DNA of 64,000 nucleotides from positions 3,190,516 through 3,254,515 of the forward strand of contig NZ_KL448323.1 of NCBI RefSeq assembly GCF_000709345.1, in the 5' to 3' direction. The position numbers were made by a program, and so were the translations under genes. Source of the stretch: Polaromonas glacialis (GTDB taxonomy: Bacteria; Pseudomonadota; Gammaproteobacteria; Burkholderiales; Burkholderiaceae_C). Positions 52,682 to 61,451 of the stretch are shown in pieces. The notes under the pieces are model-generated. The model was not told the DNA's origin. It saw nothing but the letters and a program-made list of their open reading frames with translations, and ran no database searches. Position 1 is the first letter of the stretch, and the number at the start of each line of letters is the position of its first letter.

Positions 52682-52881
52682 GCGCTGGCTATTGTCAACG
52701 CTTGAGGCGCAGTACCTCAAGCACATCGCCAGGAACTGCAACAGGTCGAAACCCGGAGGTTCAGGCCTTGCGAGCCCAAAGGCGGCCAAAGGCCCAAAGC
52801 AGCCCCCTGCAGCTTTTTGAAACTGCCGGCTGGGTACCCGGCACTTGCGTGCCCGACAGGGTATTCCCCTAAAATTGGCGC

Positions 52882-53550
52882 ATGACTCTTCTGGACTCCC
52901 TGTATTCCCTGGCCCCTTGGCACTTGCTGACCCGCCTTGGCGACGCGCAAATCCTTTTGCCTGCCGTAGCGCTGACCTTGTTTGCCTTGCTCGCGCGCGC
53001 CAGCACACGCAGGCTGGGCTTCATCTGGATGGCGCTCATCATCGTGGCGACCGTCATCACCACTGCCAGCAAGGTTGCCTTCATCGGCTGGGGCATCGGC
53101 TGGGCCGACATCAACTTCACGGGCGTATCGGGGCATGCGATGTTCGCGGCAGCGATCTACCCGGTGCTAATGGTCACTTTTTTCTCGGGACGATGGCGCG
53201 GCGCTGACCGGTGGTCTATCGCGCTGGGCTGCGCGCTGGCGCTGGTGGTGGGCCTGAGCCGTGTCAAAGTGGGCGCGCATTCCTGGTCCGAAGTGCTGGC
53301 CGGATGGGCCGTCGGCGGCGCGGTGAGCGCCGTGGCGCTGGCGCTTTCCCAAACCTCGGCCATCGTGCTCCGGCCCATAGTGCCCGCACTGTTGCTGGCA
53401 TGGGTGGCGGTCATGCCTTTCAAATTGCATGCCTCGCCGACACACTCTTACGTCATACGCCTGGCCGTCGCCATGTCCGGCAACGAGACGCCGTTCACGC
53501 GCAGCGACCTGCTGCACCCGGCACGCCGCCAAAACGCCCTTGCGTGCTGA
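52882..53550 (+). CDS. PAP2-family membrane phosphatase
   Basis: Product of 222 residues with about six helices and the acid-phosphatase motifs: [14 protein letters not shown] (SGH motif) and [20 protein letters not shown] (SR-x5-H). The first motif (Kx6RP) is not evident, which fits a divergent subgroup. Likely substrates are lipid or undecaprenyl phosphates. It lies on the opposite strand inside the segment that separates the exporter genes. Confidence 0.85.
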   Translation: MTLLDSLYSLAPWHLLTRLGDAQILLPAVALTLFALLARASTRRLGFIWMALIIVATVITTASKVAFIGWGIGWADINFTGVSGHAMFAAAIYPVLMVTFFSGRWRGADRWSIALGCALALVVGLSRVKVGAHSWSEVLAGWAVGGAVSAVALALSQTSAIVLRPIVPALLLAWVAVMPFKLHASPTHSYVIRLAVAMSGNETPFTRSDLLHPARRQNALAC

Positions 53551-53673
53551 TGGCGCATGGCCGGGCGAGTCAAACCCGGCTGACGTCATTGCCATGGTTT
53601 GCTGCCCGCCTGCAAGCGGGCCGCTGTTGAGGCCGCCAAAATCAGCCTGTGCCAGCAGAAAACAAGCGTAGCC

Positions 53674-53934
53674 TTAAATGATTAGCTGCATCCGGTCCAC
53701 AGCTTCGGGCGGGACGCGAACGCGCTCGTCACGCAGCGGCTTTTCAATGGCAAGGCTGGCAACTGGCGGTGGAAGCGGGCCAATGGTCCGGAAATCGAAC
53801 AGCTGCTTCGCGCACGGTCTGGTATTGCCCATCCGGCTGCGCCATTGACGCAGGCCGGCGCCCCTCAACACCACGGGCAGCCTGCGCTGCTTGGTCCGGT
53901 GCATCGCAGCAGCCCGATTGCTTGGGTTGGTCAT
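53674..53934 (-). CDS. Hypothetical protein overlapping the DUF1016 stop
   Basis: 86 codons. The ATG overlaps the DUF1016 gene's stop as ATGA, the arrangement of a coupled gene, but the sequence (basic first half, then FRTIGPLPPPVASLAIEKPL) matches nothing I recognise. It might be the relic of another restriction-modification subunit or a chance ORF. Confidence 0.3.
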   Translation of the reverse strand: MTNPSNRAAAMHRTKQRRLPVVLRGAGLRQWRSRMGNTRPCAKQLFDFRTIGPLPPPVASLAIEKPLRDERVRVPPEAVDRMQLII

Positions 53935-54992
53935 GGCGAATCGTCTTGCGTGGAGGTGTCGTTGCCCGCAAGTTCGCGCTCAATCTGTTCAATGCTGGGA
54001 AGGCTGGTTTGCAGTTCGGCTGGCAAGGATTCGAGCAATTGGTATTCGGCGATGCCCAGCGGCTGGGTATTGGTGCGCAGTGCGTATTCGGCCACCACCT
54101 TGTTTTTGCTCTTGCACAGCAGCAGGCCGATGGTGGGGCCGTCTTGCGGATGTTTGACCTGGGCATCCACGGCAGCGAGATAAAAGCCCAATTGACCGAG
54201 GTGTTCAGGCTTGAACTTGCCGCCCTTGAGTTCGATCACCACATAGCAGCGCAGCTTGAGGTGGTAGAACAGCAGGTCGATGAAAAACTCGTCGCCGCCC
54301 ACATCCAGCAGCACCTGCCGCCCGACGAAGGCAAAGCCCGCGCCCAGCTCCAGCAGAAATTCGGTAACGTGCTTGACCAGGGCGTTCTCGACCTCGCGTT
54401 CCTGCGCTTTATCGGTCAGGCCCAGAAAGTCGAAACGGTAGGGATCTTTTAACGATTGCCGCGCCAAATCCGATTGAGGTTTGGGCAAACTGAATTCAAA
54501 GTTGGTGACCGCGTTGCCGCTGCGCTCCAGCAAGCGGGTTTCAATCTGCATCACCAGGATGTTGCGCGACCAGTTGTGCTCGATGGCTTTGGCCGCATAC
54601 CAGCGGCGGGTTCCTGGGCCAGGCAGCTTGTCAAGCAGCGCCAACTGGTGATACCAGGGCAATTGTGCAAGCACCGCTTGCACAAATTGCGCATCCGGCC
54701 AGGCCTCGGCAAAAGCGCGCATGTACTTGAGATTACGCGGCGAAAACCCCTTCATCTCAGGAAAGGCGACGCGCAAGTCATGCGCCAGCCGCTCGATCAC
54801 CTTGGCGCCCCAGCCCTGTGCGGCCTGCCTTGCCAGAATGTCACTCCCGATCTGCCAGTACAACAGCACGAGTTCGCGGTTGACCGCCAGCGTGGCGCGC
54901 TGCTGGGCCGTGTGGATACGGTTTTTCAGCTCGGCCAGCCAGTCGGCATAGCCGGCGGGTGGTGAAGTCAGGCTGACAGGCTTGTCGCTCAT
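53931..54992 (-). CDS. DUF1016/YhcG-family PDDEXK nuclease-like protein
   Basis: Product of 353 residues. An N-terminal DUF1016 helical region (ELVLLYWQIGSDILARQ, FSPRNLKYMRAFAEAWP) and a C-terminal PDDEXK-type nuclease core: GGDEFFIDLLFYHLKLRCYV followed by VIELKGGKFKPEHLGQLGFYL (D...ExK). These genes often sit inside type I restriction-modification loci. Here the ATG overlaps the stop of an HsdM C-terminal relic (ATGA), so it seems the survivor of such a locus. Confidence 0.92.
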   Translation of the reverse strand: MSDKPVSLTSPPAGYADWLAELKNRIHTAQQRATLAVNRELVLLYWQIGSDILARQAAQGWGAKVIERLAHDLRVAFPEMKGFSPRNLKYMRAFAEAWPDAQFVQAVLAQLPWYHQLALLDKLPGPGTRRWYAAKAIEHNWSRNILVMQIETRLLERSGNAVTNFEFSLPKPQSDLARQSLKDPYRFDFLGLTDKAQEREVENALVKHVTEFLLELGAGFAFVGRQVLLDVGGDEFFIDLLFYHLKLRCYVVIELKGGKFKPEHLGQLGFYLAAVDAQVKHPQDGPTIGLLLCKSKNKVVAEYALRTNTQPLGIAEYQLLESLPAELQTSLPSIEQIERELAGNDTSTQDDSP

Positions 54993-55111
54993 GCTTTTTT
55001 TCCCTTTGTCGCTTTCGGTGTTGTTTTGGCCTTGTCCGCCGTCGTCATCCTGGTGTAAACATCAAACCACTTTTCGAGCCGCTCGGTGTCGTTTTTGAAC
55101 CGGTGGGCGGG
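54989..55111 (-). pseudogene. Relic of the C terminus of a type I methyltransferase subunit (HsdM)
   Basis: Read on the minus strand, 40 codons give PAHRFKNDTERLEKWFDVY, TRMTTADKAKTT and a Lys-rich end, stopping at a TGA that overlaps the DUF1016 ATG. The RFKNDTERLEKLFELYTKM form is a typical HsdM ending, from memory. The rest of the methyltransferase is missing; upstream DNA is in a different frame and then becomes the HigA gene. Confidence 0.6.
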
Positions 55112-55172
55112 GTGGTCATGCCTTCCCGCACTCTTTCGGGATCGCCCCTAGCCACTCGGAAAACAGCTTGCA

Positions 55173-55523
55173 TCAAATAATTGAACCCGCAAGGGCAAAC
55201 CGCTCGTCATCGGCAAGCGCGGCAAGCACCTCCGGATTCCTTTGCGCGATGGCGATCAGCGTTTTGGCCGCGCCCGTGGGTTGCCTGCGTCCCTGCTCCC
55301 AACCCTGCAGCGTCCTGACTGACACGCCCAGCAGGACGGCGAACTGGGCCTGAGAAAACCCCGAGGCCTTGCGCGCAGCGATGACAGGGGAGTAAGCCAG
55401 CGAAGTCTTGCCATCAAGCATCTGGCGGACCGACTCGATCAATTCGGCGTCAAGGTCGCGGCTCGACTCCCACGCCTCCAGTTCGGCGTCAGTCATGGGC
55501 CTTGAGACTTTTTTCGATGGCAT
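55173..55523 (-). CDS. higA: HigA-type antitoxin (XRE family)
   Basis: Antitoxin of 116 residues with the helix-turn-helix in the C-terminal half (ARKASGFSQAQFAVLLGVSV, RTLQGWEQGRRQPTGAAKTL), as in HigA-2/NadS-like antitoxins. It overlaps the toxin gene by 35 bp, toxin first. It probably represses the operon through the palindrome at 55824-55846. Confidence 0.92.
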   Translation of the reverse strand: MPSKKVSRPMTDAELEAWESSRDLDAELIESVRQMLDGKTSLAYSPVIAARKASGFSQAQFAVLLGVSVRTLQGWEQGRRQPTGAAKTLIAIAQRNPEVLAALADDERFALAGSII

Positions 55524-55818
55524 TTTTCAACTCCTTCAAGGTGGATGCCTTGAGCGTGTCCAGATTGCTCTTGGCGTACATGATCAACAAAACAACTTCG
55601 CCGGCTTCGGTGCGGGTGAAATAGATCACCCGAACGCCGCCAGACTTGCCGGAGCCGGCACGGCTCCAGCGAAGCTTGCGCACGCCGCCCGACTGGGCAA
55701 CCACATCGCCTGCTTCATGGTTCACGGCAACGTAGGCACAGAACTCGCCGCGCTCTTCTTCTGTCCAGTAGTGGGGCCAGGTGCGCTGGAAGATGGGGGT
55801 TTCAACGACGGTTAGCAC
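55489..55818 (-). CDS. higB: HigB/RelE-type toxin
   Basis: Product of 109 residues, RelE superfamily: WTEEERGEFCAYVAVN, GVRKLRWSRAGSGKSGGVRV, IYFTRTEAGEVVLLIMYAKS, and a helical end NLDTLKASTLKELKNAIE. These are the conserved blocks of HigB-2-like mRNA interferases that act on the ribosome. The toxin-first order, with the antitoxin overlapping its end, is characteristic of hig modules. Confidence 0.92.
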   Translation of the reverse strand: MLTVVETPIFQRTWPHYWTEEERGEFCAYVAVNHEAGDVVAQSGGVRKLRWSRAGSGKSGGVRVIYFTRTEAGEVVLLIMYAKSNLDTLKASTLKELKNAIEKSLKAHD

Positions 55819-55823
55819 GAGAA

Positions 55824-55846
55824 ATTATACGTCAATGGCGTATAAT
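55824..55846. promoter_or_regulatory. Palindromic operator of the higBA operon
   Basis: ATTATACG and CGTATAAT, perfect 8-bp arms with 7 bases between, ending 6 bp from the toxin start. The right arm contains TATAAT in the minus orientation-compatible position of a -10 box, so repressor binding would block the promoter. Confidence 0.75.
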
Positions 55847-55915
55847 ACTATGACAAAATTACCGCGTGCGGAGTGCTGACTTGACCAGTGCTACGGCGAT
55901 GTGACGCCTTGCCCC

Positions 55916-57181
55916 TCAAGCCCGAATCGCCTGCACCGGGTCCATCCTCGCCGCGCTCCTTGCCGGAATCGCCGCCGCCGCCAGCCCCACGCCGCAGGCC
56001 ACCACCGACGCCAGCAGCACCAGCATCGGGTCCAGCTGCGCCGAAAACAGCGAGCCGCCGTCGGGGCTTTTGAAGACGTGCGAGAACACCACCAGCAACC
56101 CGAACGCCAGCGCCGAGCCGAGCACCGAGCCGGCCAGCCCGACCAGCCCGCCCTGCAGCAAAAACACCATCATGATGCGGCGGCGCCCGGTGCCCATCGC
56201 CCGCAGGATGCCGATCTCGCGCTGCTTTTGCACCACGCTGACCACCAGCACGCTGGAAATGCCCAGCGCCACGATGATGATGACAAAGCTGCGGATCAGG
56301 TTGTTGGAAACCGTCTGGTTCGACAAGGCATTTAAAAGCCCCGAGTTGGTCTGCATCCAGCTGTCCACCGTCAGGCCGGTCTGGGCACGCACCGCGTCGG
56401 CGACTTCGTTGGCGCCGAACAGGTCCTTGACCGTGACGTCGATGTTCGACACGCCGCCGGGCAGGTCGAGCAGCGTCTGCGCCAATTTCAGCGTGACGAA
56501 GACCCAGCGCCGGTTCAGGTCGCGGTTGCCCATGTCGAACAGGCCGGTGATGTCCAGCGTTTCGCTGCGGCCGCTGGCGCTGGTCACGCGCAGCTTGTCG
56601 CCGACGGTCACGCCCAGGTCGCTCGCCAGGTCGGTGCCAATCAGGGCATTGGTTCCGGTCACGTCGAAGCGGCCGCGCGTCATGTAGTCGTCCATCTTCA
56701 CCACGCGGCGGTAGGCGTCGGGCTGCACGCCCAGCAGCGCGACGCTCTTGTTGCTGTTGCCGCGCGAGGCAAATGCCGGGCCGCTGACCACGGGCGACAC
56801 CGCCAGCACGCCGGGCGTGGCGGCGGCCAGTGCGGCCATGCGCTCCCACTGGTCCACCGAGCGCAGACGCTGGTCGCGCGGCTGCACCACGGCGGCCACG
56901 GCGCGGTCCTGGCTTGGCGTGAGCGCGCGCTGCGTGACTTCTTCCAATGGCCGGATCACCACATGCGCCTGCGAGCCGAGCACGCGGTCGATGATGGTCG
57001 ATTGCAGCTGGTTGATCAGCTGCGTCAAGAAGATGATGACCGCCACGCCGCCGGTCACGCCGGCCAGGATCAAGACGCTCTGCATGCGGCCTTCGCGCAG
57101 AAAGCGCAGCGCCACCAGCAGTTCGAACGGCATCCAGCGGGTCCAGGAACTCAGGGCGGGGCGGTGTCGGGAAGTGGCCAT
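55916..57181 (-). CDS. ABC transporter permease, FtsX/LolC-MacB type
   Basis: Permease of 421 residues: one helix near the N terminus (GVTGGVAVIIFLTQLINQ), a large periplasmic MacB_PCD-like domain (about 60-280), then three C-terminal helices of the FtsX domain (FVIIIVALGISSVLVVSVVQ, FLLQGGLVGLAGSVLGSALA, and MLVLLASVVACGVGLAAAAI), ending ARSAARMDPVQAIRA, a typical family ending. It lies 16 bp after the adaptor gene. Its ATPase gene is presumably the one at 51986. Confidence 0.92.
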   Translation of the reverse strand: MATSRHRPALSSWTRWMPFELLVALRFLREGRMQSVLILAGVTGGVAVIIFLTQLINQLQSTIIDRVLGSQAHVVIRPLEEVTQRALTPSQDRAVAAVVQPRDQRLRSVDQWERMAALAAATPGVLAVSPVVSGPAFASRGNSNKSVALLGVQPDAYRRVVKMDDYMTRGRFDVTGTNALIGTDLASDLGVTVGDKLRVTSASGRSETLDITGLFDMGNRDLNRRWVFVTLKLAQTLLDLPGGVSNIDVTVKDLFGANEVADAVRAQTGLTVDSWMQTNSGLLNALSNQTVSNNLIRSFVIIIVALGISSVLVVSVVQKQREIGILRAMGTGRRRIMMVFLLQGGLVGLAGSVLGSALAFGLLVVFSHVFKSPDGGSLFSAQLDPMLVLLASVVACGVGLAAAAIPARSAARMDPVQAIRA

Positions 57182-57197
57182 GGTTGATATTTCCGGC

Positions 57198-58442
57198 TCA
57201 GCGCGAAATGAAGGACGGCGTTTCCATGCCCTTGACGGGCGCGAGCACCGGGCCGGGCCGCACGCGGTCGCCGGCAACGGCTTTTTCGGTCTGCGGAATG
57301 ACCGCGTCGCCTTCACTCAAGCCTTCGGTGATTTCCACCGAACCGATGCCGCGCAGCCCCAGCTTGACGGGCACGCGCACCGCCACGCCGCCTTGCAGCG
57401 CCAGCACCCACGGCGCTTCGCGGTCAGCATCGCGCACCGCGCCAGAGGGCAGCACCAGAGCGTCTTTTTTCAGGCCGCCGACCAGCTCGACCGACACCGT
57501 CATGTCGGGCCGCAAAAAGGGCGGCGGGTTCGGCACGGCGAGCCGCACCTCGACCGTGCCGCGCTGCGGATCGATGGCCGGGGCGATGTAGTTGAGCTGC
57601 GCGTCGAAGGACTGGCCGGGATAGGCATCGGCCACCGCCCTGGCGGGCATGCCGGGGGTGAGCAGTCGCAGGTTTTTTTCATCGACGTTCGCGTCGATGC
57701 GGGTGCCGCCCTGCGCGGCCAGGGTGAGCAACACATGGCCGGGCTGGGCCATGGAGCCGGGCTCGACGCCGCGCGTCAGCACGATGGCATCGACCGGGCT
57801 GGTGATGCGCAGGCGCGCCAGCCGGGCCTCGGCCACGCCGACCGCCGCCAGCGCCTGGTCGATGCGCGACGCGGCCAGCGTGTGCTCGATGCCGCTGGGC
57901 TGGTTGGCCTGCGCCTGCACGCGGGCCGATTGCAGCGCGCTTCTGGCCGTGTCGAGTGCGCGCCGGGCATCGTCGAGCTTTTGCTGCGAAAAGAAACCCT
58001 GCGCCACCAGGTCCCGGGCGCGCTGGTGTTCGCGCTCGGCGGCGGTGAACGCGGCTTCGGCCTGCACCACGGCCTGGCTGGCGACGGGCGCGGCCACCGT
58101 GGACTGCTGCAGGGCGCGGCCACGCGCTTCACCCAGGGACGCGCGGGCCTGCTGCAAGGCTGCGCGGGATTCGGCATCCGACAGGCGCAGCAGCACCTCG
58201 CCGGCCTTGACGCGGTCGCCTTCGCGCACCCGCACTTCGTGTACCGTGGCGGTAACTTCAGCGCCGATGTCCATGCGCGCCGGGGCATTGAGCCGCCCGG
58301 TGGCGACGACCGACTGGACGATGCCGGTGCGCGCCACCGGCACCAGTTGCACCGGCGTGCCGCGCCGGCTGGACAAGACAGCGGCGGCGGCCAGGGCAAG
58401 CACCAGCGCCGCGCCGACGCCCCATTTGACAAGAGGTTTCAT
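57198..58442 (-). CDS. Membrane-fusion (HlyD/MacA-like) adaptor protein
   Basis: Periplasmic adaptor of 414 residues with an N-terminal anchor helix (VKWGVGAALVLALAAAAVLS), barrel-sandwich halves (GRLNAPARMDIGAEVTATVH, GDRVKAGEVLLRL), a long alpha-hairpin (about 95-215) and RIDANVDEKNLRLLTPGM. Together with the permease and ATPase it would form a MacAB-like exporter; no outer-membrane channel is encoded nearby. ATG 58442 chosen because the anchor helix begins there; the frame is open to 58613. Confidence 0.92.
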   Translation of the reverse strand: MKPLVKWGVGAALVLALAAAAVLSSRRGTPVQLVPVARTGIVQSVVATGRLNAPARMDIGAEVTATVHEVRVREGDRVKAGEVLLRLSDAESRAALQQARASLGEARGRALQQSTVAAPVASQAVVQAEAAFTAAEREHQRARDLVAQGFFSQQKLDDARRALDTARSALQSARVQAQANQPSGIEHTLAASRIDQALAAVGVAEARLARLRITSPVDAIVLTRGVEPGSMAQPGHVLLTLAAQGGTRIDANVDEKNLRLLTPGMPARAVADAYPGQSFDAQLNYIAPAIDPQRGTVEVRLAVPNPPPFLRPDMTVSVELVGGLKKDALVLPSGAVRDADREAPWVLALQGGVAVRVPVKLGLRGIGSVEITEGLSEGDAVIPQTEKAVAGDRVRPGPVLAPVKGMETPSFISR

Positions 58443-58751
58443 AGCCGGCAAGCGTAGCAGTTGAACGGCCGCGCAAGCCTGTGCTGGGTCAATGCGCGGC
58501 GGAAATTCGCCACTGCGGGCCGTTAGCCGTTTTTTTTCATTAATTTCAGCATAAAAAGAGCCGTTTGCGCAATAGCAGAGGGCACTAGCAGCTATTAATT
58601 CAGTAGCACACAAGCATCATGCGTTGAAGGCCATGATGCCGCGCCAGGCGCCTGCCGCTTCCTACGCGCCTTTGGCGGGCCTGCCGACAGGCGGCGGACC
58701 CCAGGGCGCCTAGAGTCTGGCGAATCTTCTTTTCCAACCGATTCGCCGCAC
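58443..58751. other. 309-bp gap with a CR-A copy
   Basis: Divergent promoter region of the adaptor and methyltransferase genes. One CR-A element lies at 58542-58610; nothing else is recognised. Confidence 0.55.
58542..58610 (-). repeat. CR-A interspersed element, copy 13
   Basis: Minus-strand core CTACTGAATTAATAGCTGCTAG, arms and an AACGGCTCTTTTTATGCTGAAA tail; very close to copy 11. Confidence 0.75.
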
Positions 58752-59720
58752 ATGACGCTTCCCCTTTCCGACGCACTGGTGCTGCTGGGCCGCTGGCTGC
58801 AGGCCGCCGGCTATCAGTTCACCAGCGTCACGCCGGCCACGCATGCGCGGGTCAATGCGCGCAGCGGCGCTGACATGGCGCGCAGCCTGCGCGATGTGTT
58901 CGGCTGGAGCCGGCCGTTTCATGCCGGCCTGCTGCCTGCCGAGGCGCTGGACTGGCTGCAGGGCGGCGGGCTGCTGCAGGAAGACAGACAACGGGAGCAA
59001 GGGAAACAAGGCGGCGGCGGGCTGCGCAGCCGGGTGCGTTTTTCCACGCTGGGCGGCCAGCTCTACGCGCATTCAGCCTATCCGACGCTGGAGGCGGACG
59101 CGGTGTTCTTCGGCCCCGACAGCTACCGCTTCGTGTCGCTGATTGAAGCCGAGCTGGGGCACCAGCCCTTGGGCCCGGGCGCGCGCATCCTGGACATCGG
59201 TTGCGGCGCCGGTCCTGGCGGCATCGCGGCGGCGCTGGCCAGCCTTGACTCCGAGTTGTTTCTGGCTGACATCAACCCGCAGGCGCTGGCGTTTGCACGC
59301 GCCAATGCGCAACTGGCGGGCCTGCTGGATGCGCGTTTTGTGCAAAGCGACCTGTTTGCATCGATTGAAGGCCGGTTCGATCTCATCGTTGCCAACCCGC
59401 CCTACCTGGTCGATGCCGGCGAGCGCGCCTACAGGCACGGCGGCGGTGCGCTGGGCAGCGGCCTGTCGGTGCGGATCGCGGCTGAAAGCCTGGAGCGGCT
59501 GGCGCCCGGCGGCAGGTTGATCCTCTACACCGGCGCGCCCATCGTCGAAGGAAACGATCCGTTCCTCAAAGAGGTGGCGCCGCTGGTGGAACAAGCCGGC
59601 GGCCTTTTCAGTTACCGCGAAATCGACCCCGACGTGTTTGGCGAAGAACTTGACTTGCCCGCCTATGCCGGCGTCGAGCGCATCGCCGCCGTGGCGCTGG
59701 TGGCGACACCGCCCGCCTGA
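58752..59720 (+). CDS. Class I SAM-dependent methyltransferase (HemK/PrmC-like)
   Basis: Product of 322 residues. The SAM-binding motif ILDIGCGAGPGGIAAAL and the NPPY motif (FDLIVANPPYLVDAGERAY) mark an N-methyltransferase of amide or adenine/guanine groups in the HemK/RsmC branch. The N-terminal 110 residues are unlike PrmC's helical domain. RNA, release factor or another protein could be the substrate. A GC-rich hairpin without T-tract (59719-59736) follows the stop. Confidence 0.85.
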   Translation: MTLPLSDALVLLGRWLQAAGYQFTSVTPATHARVNARSGADMARSLRDVFGWSRPFHAGLLPAEALDWLQGGGLLQEDRQREQGKQGGGGLRSRVRFSTLGGQLYAHSAYPTLEADAVFFGPDSYRFVSLIEAELGHQPLGPGARILDIGCGAGPGGIAAALASLDSELFLADINPQALAFARANAQLAGLLDARFVQSDLFASIEGRFDLIVANPPYLVDAGERAYRHGGGALGSGLSVRIAAESLERLAPGGRLILYTGAPIVEGNDPFLKEVAPLVEQAGGLFSYREIDPDVFGEELDLPAYAGVERIAAVALVATPPA

Positions 59721-59832
59721 CGGCGCCGACGCCGTCGGTAGGTGCACGCCCACGGGCAATAGGGCCGCGAACCTATAAAACGGCAGCGCTGTCCGGCCCA
59801 GACTGAAAGCTCTTCAACTTCAGAAAAAGCCA

Positions 59833-61326
59833 ATGTTTGTTGCAGCCCATGAATGGACCTTGCCAGGCGACGCGGCCACCGGCCCCGCCGGATCGCCCAG
59901 GCGCATGGCAGCGCCCAACGACCACGACAGGACGCGTCAGCTGTATGACCGGCTGGCCGGCGGCCTGCTTGACGACACCGCCAGGAACGACGCCATTGCG
60001 TTTGTGCGCCAGGCATTGCACGACACGCAGGGCGACGAGAGCGGCCTGCCCGAATCGCCGGGCGAACTTGCCAATTGGATGCATGATTCGGCGCAGCGCG
60101 CCGGCGCCAGCTACCGCGACTACCTTGAAGCGCGCAAGGCGGGCGCACCACGCCGGTATTTTCAGAACCGCGCCCATGCGCTGTATTTTTTGCGCGCCGT
60201 GGCGCCGACCAAGCTGGTCGATGGCGCCTGGCTGTACGGCCTGCTGGCACATGCGCACAATCCGCGCTTCACCGACCTGATCGCCACCTACGTCGAGGAA
60301 CTTGGCGAAGGCCGCGCCGACAAGAACCATGTGCTGCTCTACCGCCAACTGCTGGAGCGCCACGGCCTGAACCCGCTGCACGGCCTGCCGGACGCTTTCT
60401 ACACGCAGGGCGTGCTGCAACTTGCACTGGGAGGGAACGCCGATGAATTCCTGCCCGAGATCATTGGCTTCAACCTGGGCTATGAACAGCTGCCGCTGCA
60501 CCTGCTGATCACCGCCTACGAGTTGAACGAGCTGGGCGTCGACCCGTATTACTTCACCCTGCACATCACGGTGGACAACGCCGACAGCGGCCATGCGCAG
60601 CGGGCGGTTCAGGCGGTGCATGACACGCTGACGCGCTTTGGCGACAGCGCCGATTTTTGGCGGCGCGTGCAAGGTGGCTGCAAGCTCAGCAATGCCGGCG
60701 TCGGCACGACCGAGGTGATTGCCGGCTTCGACATTCAGCGCGAAGTGGAAAACATTCTTTCGCGCAAACGCATGTCAGGCCAGGGCGCGCACTCCGACTA
60801 TTGCCGGGTGGCGGGCCGCAGCGTCAACGACTGGCTGGCGCGGCCCGACGGTATTCCGGCCTTTCTGGCGGCGCTGGAGCAGGCCGGCTGGATCAAACGC
60901 CATGCACCGGCGCAGGAAAGCCGCTTCTGGAAACTGCTGCAGGGCGACAGGGCCGAAATGTTCGGCGTGTTCAGCCCGTATGAAGTGCAGGTCATCCACG
61001 ACTGGATTCGCGGCGATGCCAGCGCCGACGGCCAGGCGCACAACGAGGCCGCGATGCCGCCCGGCCGCAGGCGTGCCAGCTTCCGTGCGCAGTCCCGTTT
61101 GAAGCAGCATCAGGCCAGTGCTTCCAATCCCGGCCAGCTAAAAGTCCTGGACAACTTGCACGATGAAGCGCCGGACCCCGACCTCCAGGCGTTGAAGGCC
61201 GGACTCGCTGCGAGCGTTGACGCCAGACAGCATCGGCAACTGCTGGTCCGGGCCATGTCGCCCGACCTGCACTGGACGCCGGCAGGCCTGTACGCCACGC
61301 GCCGGTTCATGCAATTGGCCGCCTGA
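59833..61326 (+). CDS. Iron-containing redox-enzyme-family protein (haem-oxygenase-like diiron candidate)
   Basis: Product of 497 residues. The middle (about 130-270) has the pattern of haem-oxygenase-like diiron proteins: TYVEELGEGRADKNHVLLYR (Glu and His), EIIGFNLGYEQLPLH (Glu, His) and TVDNADSGHAQRAVQAV (Asp-x-x-His). That layout, E...H then E, then D-x2/3-H, would bind two irons. The N- and C-terminal regions are unassigned. Relatives oxidise amino acids, cleave C-C bonds or make nitroso groups. Neighbours (a methyltransferase and a uracil permease) give no pathway. Start ATG 59833 lacks a strong ribosome site. Confidence 0.8.
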   Translation: MFVAAHEWTLPGDAATGPAGSPRRMAAPNDHDRTRQLYDRLAGGLLDDTARNDAIAFVRQALHDTQGDESGLPESPGELANWMHDSAQRAGASYRDYLEARKAGAPRRYFQNRAHALYFLRAVAPTKLVDGAWLYGLLAHAHNPRFTDLIATYVEELGEGRADKNHVLLYRQLLERHGLNPLHGLPDAFYTQGVLQLALGGNADEFLPEIIGFNLGYEQLPLHLLITAYELNELGVDPYYFTLHITVDNADSGHAQRAVQAVHDTLTRFGDSADFWRRVQGGCKLSNAGVGTTEVIAGFDIQREVENILSRKRMSGQGAHSDYCRVAGRSVNDWLARPDGIPAFLAALEQAGWIKRHAPAQESRFWKLLQGDRAEMFGVFSPYEVQVIHDWIRGDASADGQAHNEAAMPPGRRRASFRAQSRLKQHQASASNPGQLKVLDNLHDEAPDPDLQALKAGLAASVDARQHRQLLVRAMSPDLHWTPAGLYATRRFMQLAA

Positions 61327-61451
61327 AGCTTATTAATTTCAGGCTGGCGCGCCCTTGGCGCAACGCGGTTTCTTTGCCCCGCGCCCGCCTTTGAGGGACG
61401 GGCGCGTCAATTGCCCTTAGCATTGCCCCACTTTCAAAACTGGAGCAATCA

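Noticed and set aside
59719..59736. GACGGCG/CGCCGTC hairpin after the methyltransferase gene as a terminator
   Set aside because: No T-tract follows, so it may be only a GC-rich inverted repeat; not listed as a terminator.
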